Of a stretch of DNA of 64,000 bases, positions 20,106 to 30,194 are shown piece after piece. The position numbers and the translations under genes were made by a program. The notes beneath the pieces were generated by a model. It saw nothing but the letters and a program-made list of their open reading frames with translations, was not told where the DNA came from and ran no database searches. The DNA comes from Cydia pomonella (Eukaryota; Arthropoda; Insecta; Lepidoptera; Tortricidae): contig NC_084706.1 of assembly GCF_033807575.1 (NCBI RefSeq), positions 28,131,204 to 28,195,203 of the forward strand, read 5' to 3'. Within the stretch, counting starts at the first letter, position 1, and the number at the start of each line of letters is the position of its first letter.

Positions 20106-20340
20106 TTTTTTTAATACTACGTCGGTGGCAAACAAGCATACGGCCCGCCTGATGGTAAGCAGTCTCCGTAGCCTATGTACGCCTGCAACTACAGAGGAGT
20201 TACATGCGCGTTGCCGACCCTAAACCCGCCCCCCCTCGTTGAGCTCTGGCAACCTTACTTACCGGCAGGAACACAACACTATGAGTAGGGTCTAGTGTTA
20301 CCGTTATATGGAATTATTTTATACAGGCTCTATAAAAACT
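20106..20340 (+). repeat. TACTACG-type repeat
   Basis: The copy starts after a T run with TACTACGTCGGTGGCAAAC. It runs through the GCGTTGCCGACCCTAAACC junction and a C run to GCAGGAACACAACACTATGA and GAGTAGGGTCTAGTGTTA. The 3' portion is missing. Confidence 0.85.
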
Positions 20341-20564
20341 AACGTTATCCAGTTTGCAACGGGTACAGCGACATCTATGGGTAAATTTGAGCAACAAACT
20401 AAACAAACGGCCTGAAATATTTCACGTAAAGCCTCATCACTACTTGCACAGACGAATTAAATATTCAGCAGTGAAATAACCTACCGTGTGGTTTCCTGTA
20501 ATTTACATACCGGTTCAATTCGAACGTACACTAACATCGAAATGATATTTGAATCATATTATTT

Positions 20565-20745
20565 ATGGTAAGCAGTCTCCGTAGCCTATGGATGCCTGCA
20601 GCTCCAGAGGTGTTACTTGCGCGTTGCCGACCCTAACACCCCACACCCTCATTGAGCTCTGGCAACCTTACTCACCGGCAGGAACACAACACTATGAGTA
20701 GGGTCTAGTGTTATTTGGCTGCGGTTTTCTGTAAGGTGGAGGTTC
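20565..20745 (+). repeat. TACTACG-type repeat, 5' truncated copy
   Basis: The copy begins at ATGGTAAGCAGTCTCCGTAG, without the first 60 bases, and continues to TTGGCTGCGGTTTTCTGTAA and GGTGGAGG. It lies in the same orientation as the copy at 20106, about 460 bp upstream. Confidence 0.8.
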
Positions 20746-20774
20746 TAGGTAGGTACCTATTCGCACCACACGCA

Positions 20775-20895
20775 CGTTCTTACAACGTTTTACAGTATAT
20801 ATGGTTCTTTAAAGCTTCAACTTTTAGACATATCTACGGAAAGTGCACAGTCCCGCACTCGTGCGGGAAAATAGCACCATATGTACTGTAATATA
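20775..20895. repeat. Dispersed palindromic repeat, partner of 5500-5760
   Basis: It contains ACAACGTTTTACAGTATATATGG at the left and the CGCACTCGTGCGGGAAAATAG block and ACCATATGTACTGTA at the right, so the ends form an inverted pair. A related arrangement is found at 5500-5600. Confidence 0.55.
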
Positions 20896-21204
20896 TATTA
20901 TAGTGTAGGTACAATGTAAACTACCTATCCCACGCAATAAGTCTACTATCATTTTCTTAGAATTATGATTGAAAATAGCTACTATACATTATTTTCTATT
21001 CACCATACTAGCACCCGTAAAACTGGACTACGTAAGTAACGCGACATCAAACAATTAGTTTGAGACTTATAACTTATAATTAAATTTATAACTTCCAAAT
21101 ATAACTTTTCTAAGTGCTCTGCGGTAGAACTTTCACTTTCAAAGTCGAACTGAATTAATAGAAATTCCTTTCAATATCTATTTTGAGCAAAGTTAACCCT
21201 TCGA

Positions 21205-21290
21205 ACACCACGTCACACACGTCATATCGCACGTCATACGTCGTCGTCGTGCGCACGTCATACGTCGTCGTCGTGCGCACGTCATATTGA
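21205..21290. repeat. Short tandem repeat with GTCGTCGTCGTGCGCAC core
   Basis: A 24-base unit, ACGTCATACGTCGTCGTCGTGCGC, is directly duplicated and flanked by partial units (CACGTCATA). The 61-codon reverse frame with two MTCARRRR repeats merely reads this array. Confidence 0.85.
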
Positions 21291-21433
21291 ATCTAATCGA
21301 ATGCACAAAGGTTGGTTTTGAGTCCCGCGCGCCGGTTGACGTTTTGGACGGTCGAAGAGATAAGGGGAGACGTGTCATTCAATTTTTTTTTTGGTCGTAT
21401 AGGAACTATACGAAAAATTACTCCTAGTGTTCA

Positions 21434-21624
21434 GTACCCCTAGTGTAATTTTAGTCGATAGCGAAACGTGACGTACGCGTTTGCGTTAAGTCTCATTTTG
21501 TATGGGTTTTTGAACAGCGCGCCAAGCGAGACGTTTTAGAAAGTCAAAAATCTCATACAAAATGACACTTAACGCAAACGCGTACGTCACGTTTCGCTAT
21601 CGAAAATATTTACACTAGGGGTAC
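21434..21624. mobile_element. Long-hairpin MITE, partner of 29311-29498
   Basis: Arms of about 75 bases pair across a short centre. The left arm runs CCCCTAGTGTAA, GATAGCGAAACGTGACGTAC, GCGTTTGCGTTAAG, and the right arm is its complement. A second copy with the same plan is at 29311-29498. Confidence 0.85.
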
Positions 21625-21764
21625 AGTTTTAAGTTCAGTTAAGTATTTTTCTAACAGGAAGGCTACGCTGACAGATGTTATTTCAATACAATTTTCGAGA
21701 TTTGACTTTTTAAGGTTATATATATTGTCACCGTACCCATCGAGTTTAAAATAGTTATTTGTTT

Positions 21765-21960
21765 TACAAGGGGGCAAAGTTGTTGTTTAACCGCTCCTGC
21801 TAATATTGATACCCGAGCAAGCGAAAGATTCTGAAATTGAACTACGAGCGTAACAAGTGGCTCGAAAAGTGGAATCTTGAGCGTTGCGAGAGTTTCAAGG
21901 CACGACGGTTAAACAAACTTTGACTCCGAGTGAAAAAAAAATTTTTTTCACTACACCAAC
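21765..21960 (+). repeat. Interspersed repeat (GGGGGCAAAGTTG type)
   Basis: It contains GTTGTTTAACCGCTC, TGATACCCGAGCAAGCGAAA, AATCTTGAGCGTTGCGAG and a closing ACGGTTAAACAAACTTTG inverted to the start. I recognise it as a common lepidopteran repeat. Positions 21961-22230 show related sequence also found at 50670-50800. Confidence 0.7.
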
Positions 21961-22239
21961 GCAAGGAAAAAATAACTATGAAATACCAAAAGAATCAAAC
22001 CAAATCAAATCCAAATGAAGGTAATAAAAAAAATGATGGTTCAAAATCATCATTTAAACGTCAATTCTACCAGCTAACATAAGGAAACAACTAAAAATTT
22101 GTACCTGATTACTTTGCTCCACATGTGGATAAAATGCAACTTTCTCATTAGTTTTTGAACTATCAAGAGGGCCTTTGTAGGTGTGGTGAAAAAAAAATTA
22201 TAGAGTTTCGTGTTCAATTCGTTCGTTAAGGGGCCTATT

Positions 22240-22322
22240 GCATAATAAAATACAAACTAACACTATTAATTAGTGATTTTGTATGTGAAATCACTAATAG
22301 TATTAGCTTGTATTTTATTACC
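22240..22322. mobile_element. Short fold-back MITE
   Basis: AATAAAATACAAACTAACAC at the left pairs with the right side, whose complement reads AATAAAATACAAGCTAATAC. The inner pair AGTGATTT/AAATCACT closes the hairpin. It directly precedes the candidate exon at 22331. Confidence 0.7.
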
Positions 22323-22330
22323 CAATCTGG

Positions 22331-22430
22331 ACTGCGTACTCTGGAGCTCCAGATGGCCGAAGACCGTCTGGACGCCCTAGATACCGCGCCGTCGCCATCG
22401 ACTCGACAGAAACGGTTTTGGAAAGAGAAG
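22331..22430 (+). CDS. Candidate exon fragment, unrecognised
   Basis: The frame reads LRTLELQMAEDRLDALDTAP then SPSTRQKRFWKEK, just before a strong GAGAA/GTAAGT donor-like site. The composition is protein-like (acidic helix, then basic end) and GC-rich. No clear acceptor is seen: the fold-back element abuts its left side. It could be an exon remnant or part of a transposon protein. Confidence 0.25.
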
Positions 22431-22497
22431 TAAGTAAGGCCCAAGGTCGTATCTTACTTGCTTTATTTGACGTTCATAAGCGTATTGTAATATGCCT

Positions 22498-23145
22498 TTT
22501 TAGGGTTCCGTAGTCAACTAGGAACCCTTATAGTTTCGCCATGTCCGTCTGTCTGTCTGTCTGTCTGTCTGTCCGAGGCTTTGCTCCGTGTTCGTTAGTG
22601 CTAGAAAACTGAAATTTGGCATAGATATATAAATCAATAAAGCCGACAAAGTCGTACAATAAAATCTAAATTTTTTTTAAGGTACCTCCCCTACACGTAA
22701 AGTGGGGGTGAATTTTTTTTTTTTATTCAATCCTACAGTGTGGGATATCGTTGGAAAGATCTTTCAAAACTAAGAGGGGTCTTCAAAAAACATTTCTTGA
22801 TAAAGTGAATATATTCGGAGATAATTGCTCCGAAAGAAAAAAAAACATGTCCCCCCCCCCTCTAACTTTTGAACCATAGGTCCAAAAAATATGAAAAACT
22901 CTTGGAAGTAGAGCTTAAGAAAGACATTAAATGAAAACTATAGCGGATATGATCAGTTTAGCTGTTTTTGAGTTATCGCAAAAAGTTTCCCCTTCATAGT
23001 AAAAAGACGTACACCCACAGTTCATCCCTTGGTTAACAATCTACCATACTTTAAGCTCCAGTTTAGCTTATTGTGACGGAAGAGTAACTACGGAACCCTA
23101 CTCTGAGCATGGCCCGATATGCTCTTGGCCGATTTTTGAATAATA
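22498..23145 (-). repeat. Long GGTTCCGTA-type repeat
   Basis: Both ends carry AGGGTTCCGTAG in inverted orientation (22500 and about 23085-23100). A (GTCT)n run at 22546-22572 and a GCCATGCTCAGAGTAGGG-like minus-strand start follow the usual layout. The interior has a C run at 22851-22861 and no coding capacity. Confidence 0.75.
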
Positions 23146-23505
23146 AACTATCTTTATCTTTTAACTTGGCTGCTCCGGTATGTCTGATGACACAGATTTA
23201 AACTTTTAGGATTTTTACACATTATTAACTTACACAAACGGAACTTAATCGCGTACTAAGTTTTAAATCTACCTCCAACGTTTCGAGGACGGCGTTGTCC
23301 CCGTGGTCTCGGAGAAGACTGGCTAAAGTTGACATCAACATCTAGCCGCGCGAGTTTTCGAACTACCCGCACTTGATCTTGTTTATTGACTTGAACATTT
23401 TGTGTACTAGGGATGATACTCTGACACACAACACTAACGATATTCGATTGAATACGCGATTAAGTCCCGTTTGTGTTAGTTGAATTAATATTATATGATG
23501 ACGAT
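23146..23505. other. Intergenic, no feature recognised
   Basis: Positions 23270-23345 are moderately GC-rich (CCAACGTTTCGAGGACGGCG) but have no open frame of note. Confidence 0.4.
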
Positions 23506-23830
23506 TTTTTTTATACTACGTCGGTGGCAAACAAGCATACGGCCCGCCTGATGGTAAGCAGTCTCCGTAGCCTATGTATGCCTGCAGGAGAGGAGTTACA
23601 TGCGCATTGCCGACCCTAACCCCCCCCCCCCCCTCCCGTTCGGCTCTGGCAACCTTACTCACCGGCAGGAACACAACACTATGAGTAGGGTCTAGTGTTA
23701 TTTAGCTGCAGTTATCTTTAAGGTGGAGGTACTTCCCCAGTTGGGCTCTGCTTTAGATCTGGAATGACATCCACTGGCTGTGCCCTACCACACCAAGCGA
23801 GATGACATTGACAATGCCCAATGCCATTGC
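23506..23830 (+). repeat. TACTACG-type repeat, nearly full length
   Basis: This copy has the 5' TACTACGTCGGTGG block, a C run at 23622-23633, the GAACACAACACTATGAGTAG block and GGTGGAGGTACTTCCCCAG. It also has GGAATGACATCCACTGGCTG and CAAGCGAGATGACATTGACA. The terminal GGACGTAGTTTAAGG end is absent. Confidence 0.85.
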
Positions 23831-24128
23831 CATTCAATGATTGCACGTTTGAATTGGTCTGATAGAATCTAAAATGGTTTCCGTACAATAGCGTGTCCTG
23901 TGGCATAAGCAATATAATAATAGTAAGCGATAAATCCTAACACCTATTTGCCTTAAAGGTCAACAAACATGTTGGTAGCAATAAGGGGAAGTTAGTGAAA
24001 TAACTCACTAAAGCGTTCGACGACTCAATCGCGAACAACTTTTATTTTATCCGAACCTTGATTTACATTGGACGCGGATTGCCGTTCACTAGATCTCACA
24101 TTATGAGTTATACGATTCGCGCTCTAAA

Positions 24129-24235
24129 GGGGCCCACTGGTTAACAGTCCGCCGGACGGTATCGGCTTGCCAGTTGATAGTTCCAAACAACAGACATGCC
24201 GATACCGTCCGATGGACTGTTAACCAGTGGGCCCC
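24129..24235. mobile_element. Fold-back MITE (GGGGCCCACTGG type)
   Basis: Arms of about 41 bases, GGGGCCCACTGGTTAACAGT then CCGCCGGACGGTATCGGC, pair with the right half with two or three mismatches across a 25-base centre. The total is 107 bp and the ends are AAAGGGGCCC/GGGCCCCTTT. This family is common in Lepidoptera. Confidence 0.85.
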
Positions 24236-25140
24236 TTTTTTCTTAAATATACGCGGAAACTTGTACATCTATCTGGAGAACTTGATTGTTTACAAATCTT
24301 GTATAAAGTTCCAATGAATAATTAATTTATAAAAATAAATTAAATATGAAAAAAAAAACAGTTTCACCTCTAATACCTACTACATCGTAACATAATCTAT
24401 ATGTATGCCATAATCCATTCGAATCCGTTTAGCTCTTATTGCGAAAATATACGCATACATTCAAACTTTTCTCGAATTTCACATTTATTACATTAATATT
24501 ATTATTTCGCCAGTTTCGCGACCATTCTGTTCCTTCTATCTTTATAAGAAACCTTTGTTGAAATTTCTCAAAGAACCAATTCGGACTTCCAGAGTATATT
24601 CAAAAGTATAATTTTTTTATTCCTTATTGTAGGAAAATCCCTGTCCTTTAATCCCTTCTTGATTTAATGATAAGCATTTCCCGCAAATGACGTTGTTACC
24701 AAATTACGCAATCTGCCAGCTGATATTTCAACCTAGGGGTGACAATAAAACTTAAAAAGTTTTTATTAGAAAAACAGTATTTGCAGCCTCATTTATACTA
24801 TTCGTTTCCATATCAAATATCCAAAAGGCAGACAATATTTAGACGCAAATATAAAAACTTGTAATATTTGACCCAATGACTTCCTAAATGGAAGATCTGA
24901 AGCGCTCCACCTCCGTTTAAGTCATTTCATATTTATGCAATCAAATGATTTGTATTAATCGTCTTGTCCGCTGCTTCCGTCGTCTGTTTCTTATGGGAAA
25001 TATTGTCTAACTAGAACATTTCCCATAAAAAATCAGAGAACGTTATCGAGAATTGTACAAGTCTAGCTCTATCTAGTTATGAGTAATCAGCAGCAGGGCC
25101 ACCCTCACAAATCATTCTCGACGTGAGCTCCACCTCTCGA
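24236..25140. other. Intergenic AT-rich sequence
   Basis: No gene or recognised repeat was found. The sequence is low in GC throughout. Confidence 0.5.
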
Positions 25141-25141
25141 A

Positions 25142-25240
25142 AACGTTATGGATGGTAATGACTTTCGAGGTATTTTCTGATATACGACTCTTATGTCTAA
25201 TGTAAGGCCAACGAAACGAGATAAAAACGTATTCCGACTT
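25142..25240 (+). repeat. Direct repeat, partner of 26368-26590
   Basis: ACGTTATGGATGGTAATGAC, TTTCGAGGTATTTTCTGATA and GTAAGGCCAACGAAACGAGA occur here without interruption. At 26368-26590 the same blocks are split by a TACTACG-type insertion, so this copy serves as the empty-site reference. Confidence 0.8.
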
Positions 25241-25340
25241 TACAGTTGATACGATATATCCTTATACAAGTATACAATTTTGTTACGACTTTATAATTTG
25301 ATTGATAGATGCAGTATCTAAAATAAAATTAGTAGAATTA

Positions 25341-25425
25341 GCATCGCCATTCAACAGGGAAATGCGGCTAGTTTGCTGGGCACACTGCCTGCTGGCTGTG
25401 AGTTAGAGGGTGCTTTTTATTTGTG
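25341..25425 (+). pseudogene. C-terminal fragment of a retrotransposon pol protein
   Basis: The plus frame reads SIAIQQGNAASLLGTLPAGC then ELEGAFYL and a stop. I recognise QRGNAASLLGT-P-G-ELE--F-L as a conserved C-terminal tail in lepidopteran retrotransposon proteins. Only about 28 codons remain. Confidence 0.55.
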
Positions 25426-25695
25426 AGGGCGGTTTTTAATGTATACTTTAAGAGTAAGTTCACGAAGCCTTTTGCAGATTTTACCGTTGCTGTAACGCAA
25501 CCTTCGTCAGGTGAACACAAATTCATAATCAGCTACATTATTCCGGCCCGATTCGAAGAATGATTAAGACACGTTTAAAACATCTATACCTACACGACAT
25601 GTACACGATGTTTATTTCGATTGCAGTGCAATCATTGCACTGTGATATTTCTAAAGTGCTATTGGTTGCCTGAATCGAGCTGCTTCTGTCAATTA

Positions 25696-26078
25696 TTTTT
25701 TTATACTACGTCGGTGGCAAACAAGCATACGGCCCGCCTGATGGTAAGCAGTCTCCGTAGCCCATGTACGCCTGCAGGGGAGGAGTTACATGCGCGTTGC
25801 CGACCCTAACCCCCCCCCCCCCCCTTGAGCTCTGGAAACCTTACTCACCGGCAGGAACACAACACTAACGAGTAGGGTCTTGTGTTATTTGGCTACGGTT
25901 TTCTGTAAGGTTACCTCCACCTTACAGAAAACCGTAGCCAAATAACACAAGTTGAGCTCTGCTCTAGATCTGGAATGACATCCGCTGTGCTGTGCTCTAC
26001 CACACAAAGCGAATGACATTCACAATGCCCATACCTCTCTTTTGGCCGTAGTTTAAGGACCTACTCGGGTCCAAAAAA
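25696..26078 (+). repeat. TACTACG-type repeat, full-length but with an internal snapback
   Basis: It runs from the T run and TACTACGTCGG to the terminal CGTAGTTTAAGGACC-CGGGTCC. Unlike other copies it contains a perfect 30-base inverted repeat: 25881-25910 is the exact complement of 25920-25949, with a nine-base loop. The second arm replaces the sequence other copies have at this point. Confidence 0.88.
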
Positions 26079-26150
26079 TTATACGACATACAAATAATAT
26101 CTAAATGAGAACTTATCTAAACCAGAACTTATCGTTATCGTATCTCATTC

Positions 26151-26254
26151 TAACAGCGATAAGACCGCCTGTAGCTACCTTTCTTTACATTGCAAATCTG
26201 TTTTAAAATTAGTTTTCTTTGTGGTGCAATAAAGAATATTTACTTACTTACTTA
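26151..26254 (+). mobile_element. LINE/SINE 3' tail insertion with target duplication
   Basis: The insert begins AACAGCGATAAGACCGCCTG, has GTGGTGCAATAAAGAATATT and ends in ACTTACTTACTTA. CTCATTC flanks it at 26144-26150 and 26255-26261. It is the plus-strand form of the tail seen at 3380, 29130, 38245 and 43920. Confidence 0.88.
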
Positions 26255-26367
26255 CTCATTCTTCGAATCGGGCCGAAAGCCTGTAGCTGATTATGAGTTT
26301 GTGTTCACCTGACGAAGCCTGCGTTGCGGATACAAAAATTATGGTCCTTGAATTAAGGTATTAAAAA

Positions 26368-26600
26368 GGTTATGGATGGTAATGAATTTCGAGGTATTTT
26401 CTGATATTATCTTTGTGTAATGATAATGGGTTTAGGGTCGGCAACGCGCATGTAACTCCTCTGGAGTTGCAGGCGTATATAGGCTACGGAGACTGCTTAC
26501 CATCAGGCGGGCCGTATGCTTGTTTGCCACCAACGTAGTATTAAAAAAAAAAGTAAGGCCAACGAAACGAGATAAAAAAACGTTTTCAGATTTTGAAACT
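26368..26600 (+). repeat. Direct repeat split by a TACTACG insertion
   Basis: The left part, GGTTATGGATGGTAATGAAT to about 26425, and the right part, GTAAGGCCAACGAAACGAGA from 26553, match 25142-25240. In between lies a reversed TACTACG-type element at 26430-26552. Confidence 0.8.
26430..26552 (-). repeat. TACTACG-type repeat, 5' part only, reverse
   Basis: Read on the minus strand it goes from an A/T run and TACTACGTTGGTGGCAAAC to GCGCGTTGCCGACCCTAAAC. It stops at the C-run position where other copies continue. The 68-codon open frame here is a by-product. Confidence 0.85.
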
Positions 26601-26739
26601 GCAGGCTTTGAAGTCGGCGGGACCTCATGCAGGGCCAAGCTGGAGGTCCTTATTTCAAATCCCTGTATGGGTACTTACACGATTTAATCCCTAGTTGTAA
26701 AATAGACAGAAAAAAACTTGATTTATTTTGATTTTATAG

Positions 26740-27005
26740 GATTTCATGAATAAATAAATAGGTAAATATTATACACAAATTGACTAAAGTCCCACAGTAA
26801 GCTCAATAAGGCTTGTGTTCGGGGTACTTAGACGACGATATATACAACATATAAATATTTATAAACACTTAAATATATAGAAAACACACATGACTCAGGA
26901 ACAAATATCCATGCTCATCACACGAATAAATGCCCTTACCAGAATTTGAACCCGGGACCATCGGCTTCATAGGCAGGGTCACTAGGTCAGACCGGTCGTC
27001 AAATA
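26740..27005 (-). mobile_element. tRNA-derived SINE (family A), reverse
   Basis: The 5' end, on the minus strand at about 27003, has an A-box region and the B-box-like GGTTCAAATTC. The body contains GGGCATTTATTCGTGTGATG and ACACAAGCCTTATTGAGCTT, with an AATATTTA-type tail. Copies are at 29585-29850 (reverse), 33080-33230, 33667-33800, 40843-40965 and 42935-43200. Confidence 0.85.
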
Positions 27006-27234
27006 TAATGGAATATGCTCATAAATTTCTTAGATCTACATACGGCGTGTATTATTTATATAATCACAAAATCTTTTTTTGTGTGCGGGAGCTCAATAGT
27101 ACGTGTATATTTCTCGCTTGCCTAGGTGAGACTAAAGAGCAACTGTACAAATTGTGCACTTCAATTCAGAACACGCCAATAACCTATCGGAAGTTATTAT
27201 CGTCGTTCAGAATGCCAAATCCAGTGTGCGGCGT

Positions 27235-27430
27235 ATACAGCCATGGTCATGTGCGAAACAGGTAATTTGCGTTTCTGGCACTATGCGTAGATTGATTGAT
27301 CTAGTATTTTGAGTATCCGGTCATTTGCAAAATTAAAATCTGGTCTTCTGCGTAGATGGTAATATGAGTAATAATCATGGTCATCTGCGTATCAGGTAAT
27401 TTGCGTTTCTGGCAGTATACGTCGGTTTCT
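27235..27430. repeat. Imperfect repeat of a GGTAATTTGCGTTTCTGGCA block
   Basis: CATGGTCATGTGCGAAACAG before this block at about 27242, and CATGGTCATCTGCGTATCAG before the same block at about 27377, are two diverged units about 136 bp apart. A third weaker GGTCATTTGC lies between. No coding potential. Confidence 0.65.
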
Positions 27431-28621
27431 GCGATGGATTTCAATCAAATTAATTAATACCATATGTCTTTTGTTAAAAGGTATTTTTTTATTCAAAAAT
27501 CGAGCACATAACGGATTTGGCATTCACAACGACTTTACCATACCATTGCCCGTCGCAGGGTCTTGGTAGTAACAATTTATATTTATTTTGGTTCTGAGAA
27601 CTTCCAGTTTATAAAGCTTATTTACATGAAAACCTGTATTTTCTAGACCCTAAGAATATTCGTACACTGAAAACTTTATTCAAAATGGACAGTCCATCGA
27701 TAGACAGAAATCGCATCTCGAGATATGATATTGTCAATGAACCTCAATGACCGGCAAACGTGCTCAGGGTGGGGCACGCATGAGATAGTCGAACGCTATG
27801 AAGTGGCTGGTGGCAGTTTGCACCGGCAGTCCACATGGATTACCACCGCGTGAAATGGAGAGAAAGCCCCTTTGGGTTCGAAATCCTCAGCAACGAGGGA
27901 ACGACAGTATTGATGACAAGATGCATGTAACTGCGTTGAAATATCGGGAGCTCAAAAACAATATAAAAGGTTATCACGGTTAATATCCCGGTCGATTTAA
28001 GTCTAATGAGAGAACGAGGAGGTAGAAGAAGAATACTATCAAAACCGCAATCCCGCCCACAGTCTAGTTTTTAATTTTGTCGAACTCTAAATCGCCTCTG
28101 TGGCTGGTTACACAGTACAATGTGACTAAGGTATTTTAACGTAGGTTGGTATAATTTGTTGAGTGGCGACCCAAAATGAGGGTCCCTGAAATAAACTGAG
28201 GGTGCCTATTACTTCATCAAAATAATTACAGGTACTTACGCAGTCTTTAAGAATAAGTATAAGTGGGTATGTAATAGAGTAATTATTTTTTTTGGTCTCC
28301 GGCAGTAAAACATCAACTTTTGGCCCTCTATGATAAACCAAGTTGCTGCTTTTCGGCTCTGTCGAACAGAAAAAATTGTATGCAACTCGGCCAGTAAATA
28401 AGAATACATGTGTACTGAGACATCTTATTTTGCTTCCCTGCAGTGGCAGCATGGTTTTATTTTTATCGCTTGTCACTATGCCCGTCACTTTCGCACTTAC
28501 ATGCTTGTGAGAACGTGACAGGCATGGTGACAAATGATAAAGAGCCGACCATATTAGCCCAACTGGGCATGTTATACTGATATAATGTCTCTTAAGATTA
28601 ATGTACATATAATAGTACATT
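27431..28621. other. Intergenic, possible repeat fragments
   Basis: A GC-richer piece at 27780-27990 has a 61-codon frame without known motifs. At 28126-28620 a 164-codon minus-strand frame reads through a segment with GAACGTGACAGGCATGGTGA, which I recognise from interspersed lepidopteran repeats. I do not call a gene. Confidence 0.45.
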
Positions 28622-28735
28622 GTGCCCCGGGGGGTAAGTGAAATTTTGGATACGCGGGTGGTAATTCCCGACAGTCGGAGGCTAGAGGGAATTAAAGACC
28701 TGAGTTTGCAATATTCTTACCCCCGGAGGATATTT
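28622..28735. mobile_element. MITE-like element with GCCCCGG ends
   Basis: The left end GCCCCGGGGGGTAAGTG is mirrored by the right end CTTACCCCCGG. The interior carries ACAGTCGGAGGCTAGAGGGA. It is about 110 bp with no target duplication that I can fix. Confidence 0.6.
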
Positions 28736-28988
28736 TTTAAATACGGTGACATTATCAAACATTCGTCCGCCATTTTGTAATTTCTTGGCAGGTGAGGCGT
28801 CGAAGGCACAGACCTATTCTGCATTCAGCCACGATTGAAAATTATGTAAAAATATTTTACACGGCTGTTAAATTATTCAAATTAAATAATTATAAACTTA
28901 AACAAAAATATTAAATTATAAACGTCAGTATTTTAAAAGTAAAACTCATGTATGCTACTTGGTTTGTATGAATAACTGACATAATTAA

Positions 28989-29030
28989 AAAAAACAGCTA
29001 TAATTTCCTAGGGAGTTATAGCTGTTTTTT
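28989..29030. repeat. Perfect short hairpin with A/T flanks
   Basis: AAAAAACAGCTATAA pairs exactly with TTATAGCTGTTTTTT across a 12-base loop. In this eukaryotic setting it is probably a fold-back remnant, not a terminator. Confidence 0.8.
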
Positions 29031-29129
29031 CCATAACTCCCGTGGGAACAAAATAGGCCTTTGTCCTTCAGCACACCTGCATGAAATAAGATCTTTTTCG
29101 AGCAAGTGTGATGAAAAAACAATTAATTA

Positions 29130-29205
29130 AGGATAGAGCCAGATAACAAGCGGTTTTATCGCTGAAGAGCGATCTCTTCCAGACAAAGTTTGGGTTGCGG
29201 GTATT
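29130..29205 (-). mobile_element. LINE 3' tail (GCGATAAG family)
   Basis: The minus strand has TTTGTCTGGAAGAGATCGCT, then AGCGATAAAACCGCTTGTTA. It matches the tail at 3380-3545 with several changes. Confidence 0.65.
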
Positions 29206-29310
29206 AAGTAAATAATATACATAAATATACTTAATATAAGAAAATACAAATAGATATACATAAACTTTATAAATATGTTTTTTCTGTAACACAGCAAAGT
29301 CTAGCTCCGA

Positions 29311-29498
29311 GCCCCTAGTGTAAATTTATTCGATAGTGAAACGTGACGTACGCGTTTGCGTTAAGTCTCATTTTGTATGGGATTTAGAAACAGCGAGCCA
29401 AGCGGGACGTTTTGGAAACTCAAAATCCCATACAAAACGAGACTTAACGCAAACGCGTATGTCATGTTTCGCTATCGAATAAATTTACACTAGGGGTA
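29311..29498. mobile_element. Long-hairpin MITE, partner of 21434-21624
   Basis: CCCCTAGTGTAAATTTATTC at the left is mirrored exactly at the right end. The arms of about 75 bases include GACGTACGCGTTTGCGTTAA. The central spacer AGAAACAGCGAGCCAAGCGG is shared with the other copy. Confidence 0.85.
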
Positions 29499-29584
29499 CA
29501 GAACCCTTAGGCGTGTATGTATCATGTACGTATTTTCTTCTAAAGTATTTCCATTTTTATATAATAAAGATATATGTATATGTA

Positions 29585-29850
29585 AATAAATAAATATTAT
29601 AGGACATTATTACACAAATTGACTAAGTCCCACAGTAAGCTCATTAAGGCTTGTGTTGTGGGTACTTAGACAACGATATATATAATATATAAATATTTAT
29701 AAATACTAAAATACAAAGAAAACACCCATAACTCGGGAACAAATATCCGTGCTCATATCACACAAATAAATGCCCTTACCAGGATTTGAACCCGGGACCA
29801 TCGGCTTCATTGGCAGGGTCACTACCCACTAGACCAGACCGGTTGTCTAA
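29585..29850 (-). mobile_element. tRNA-derived SINE (family A), reverse, near complete
   Basis: The head at about 29850 reads, on the minus strand, GACCGGTCTGGTCTAGTGGG, then GGTCCCGGGTTCAAATCCTG with a perfect B box. The tail ends in ATAATATTTATTTATTTA. Internal order is the same as at 42935-43200. Confidence 0.88.
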
Positions 29851-30194
29851 TAACCCGACGGTCGTAAAATAAGTATGGTTTTTATAGGTTTCGTTTTGAA
29901 GGTGTATTATTCCCAATAATTACAGAGTTCATTTTTTAAACTTGTGACGACATAATGACATAATTAAACATGCCAACGTTCCAGCAAAACAGTTGCAAAA
30001 TATAGCCAAAATTAGTATTTTGCCATCATAATGTGCACACCAGAAATGAGAACAAACAGTTCCAAGTGACAGCCATCGCACATTTACGATAAGGTGCATT
30101 GAGGTTATTAGCGCTGTGAAGCGCGCTATTGTTTTATGCGATGGTTTATCGCACAAAGTTTTCTCTTACAATACACCTCTATTTCAAATTCACT

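Larger units (their letters stand above)
25545..26274. mobile_element. GATTCGAAG MITE interrupted by two insertions
   Basis: The left end GGCCCGATTCGAAGAATGAT and right end TTCGAATCGGGCC are both present. Comparison with 18627-18904 shows two interruptions: after CTGTCAATTA (TACTACG repeat, AATTA repeated on both sides) and after TATCTCATTC (LINE tail, CTCATTC repeated on both sides). Confidence 0.85.
25490..26330. mobile_element. Outer inverted-repeat element enclosing a nest of three insertions
   Basis: CTTCGTCAGGTGAACACAAA with ATAATCAGCTACA at 25502-25540 is mirrored at 26280-26325 on the other strand. Between these arms lies the GATTCGAAG MITE (25545-26274), itself interrupted twice. 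The outer arms are therefore the oldest layer. Confidence 0.7.

Noticed and set aside
28126..28620. 164-codon minus-strand open frame
   Set aside because: No domain, signal or codon-use support, and it includes words of an interspersed repeat; AT-rich DNA gives such frames by chance.
28989..29030. Rho-independent terminator
   Set aside because: The hairpin with a T run looks like one, but the window is animal DNA with no bacterial genes.
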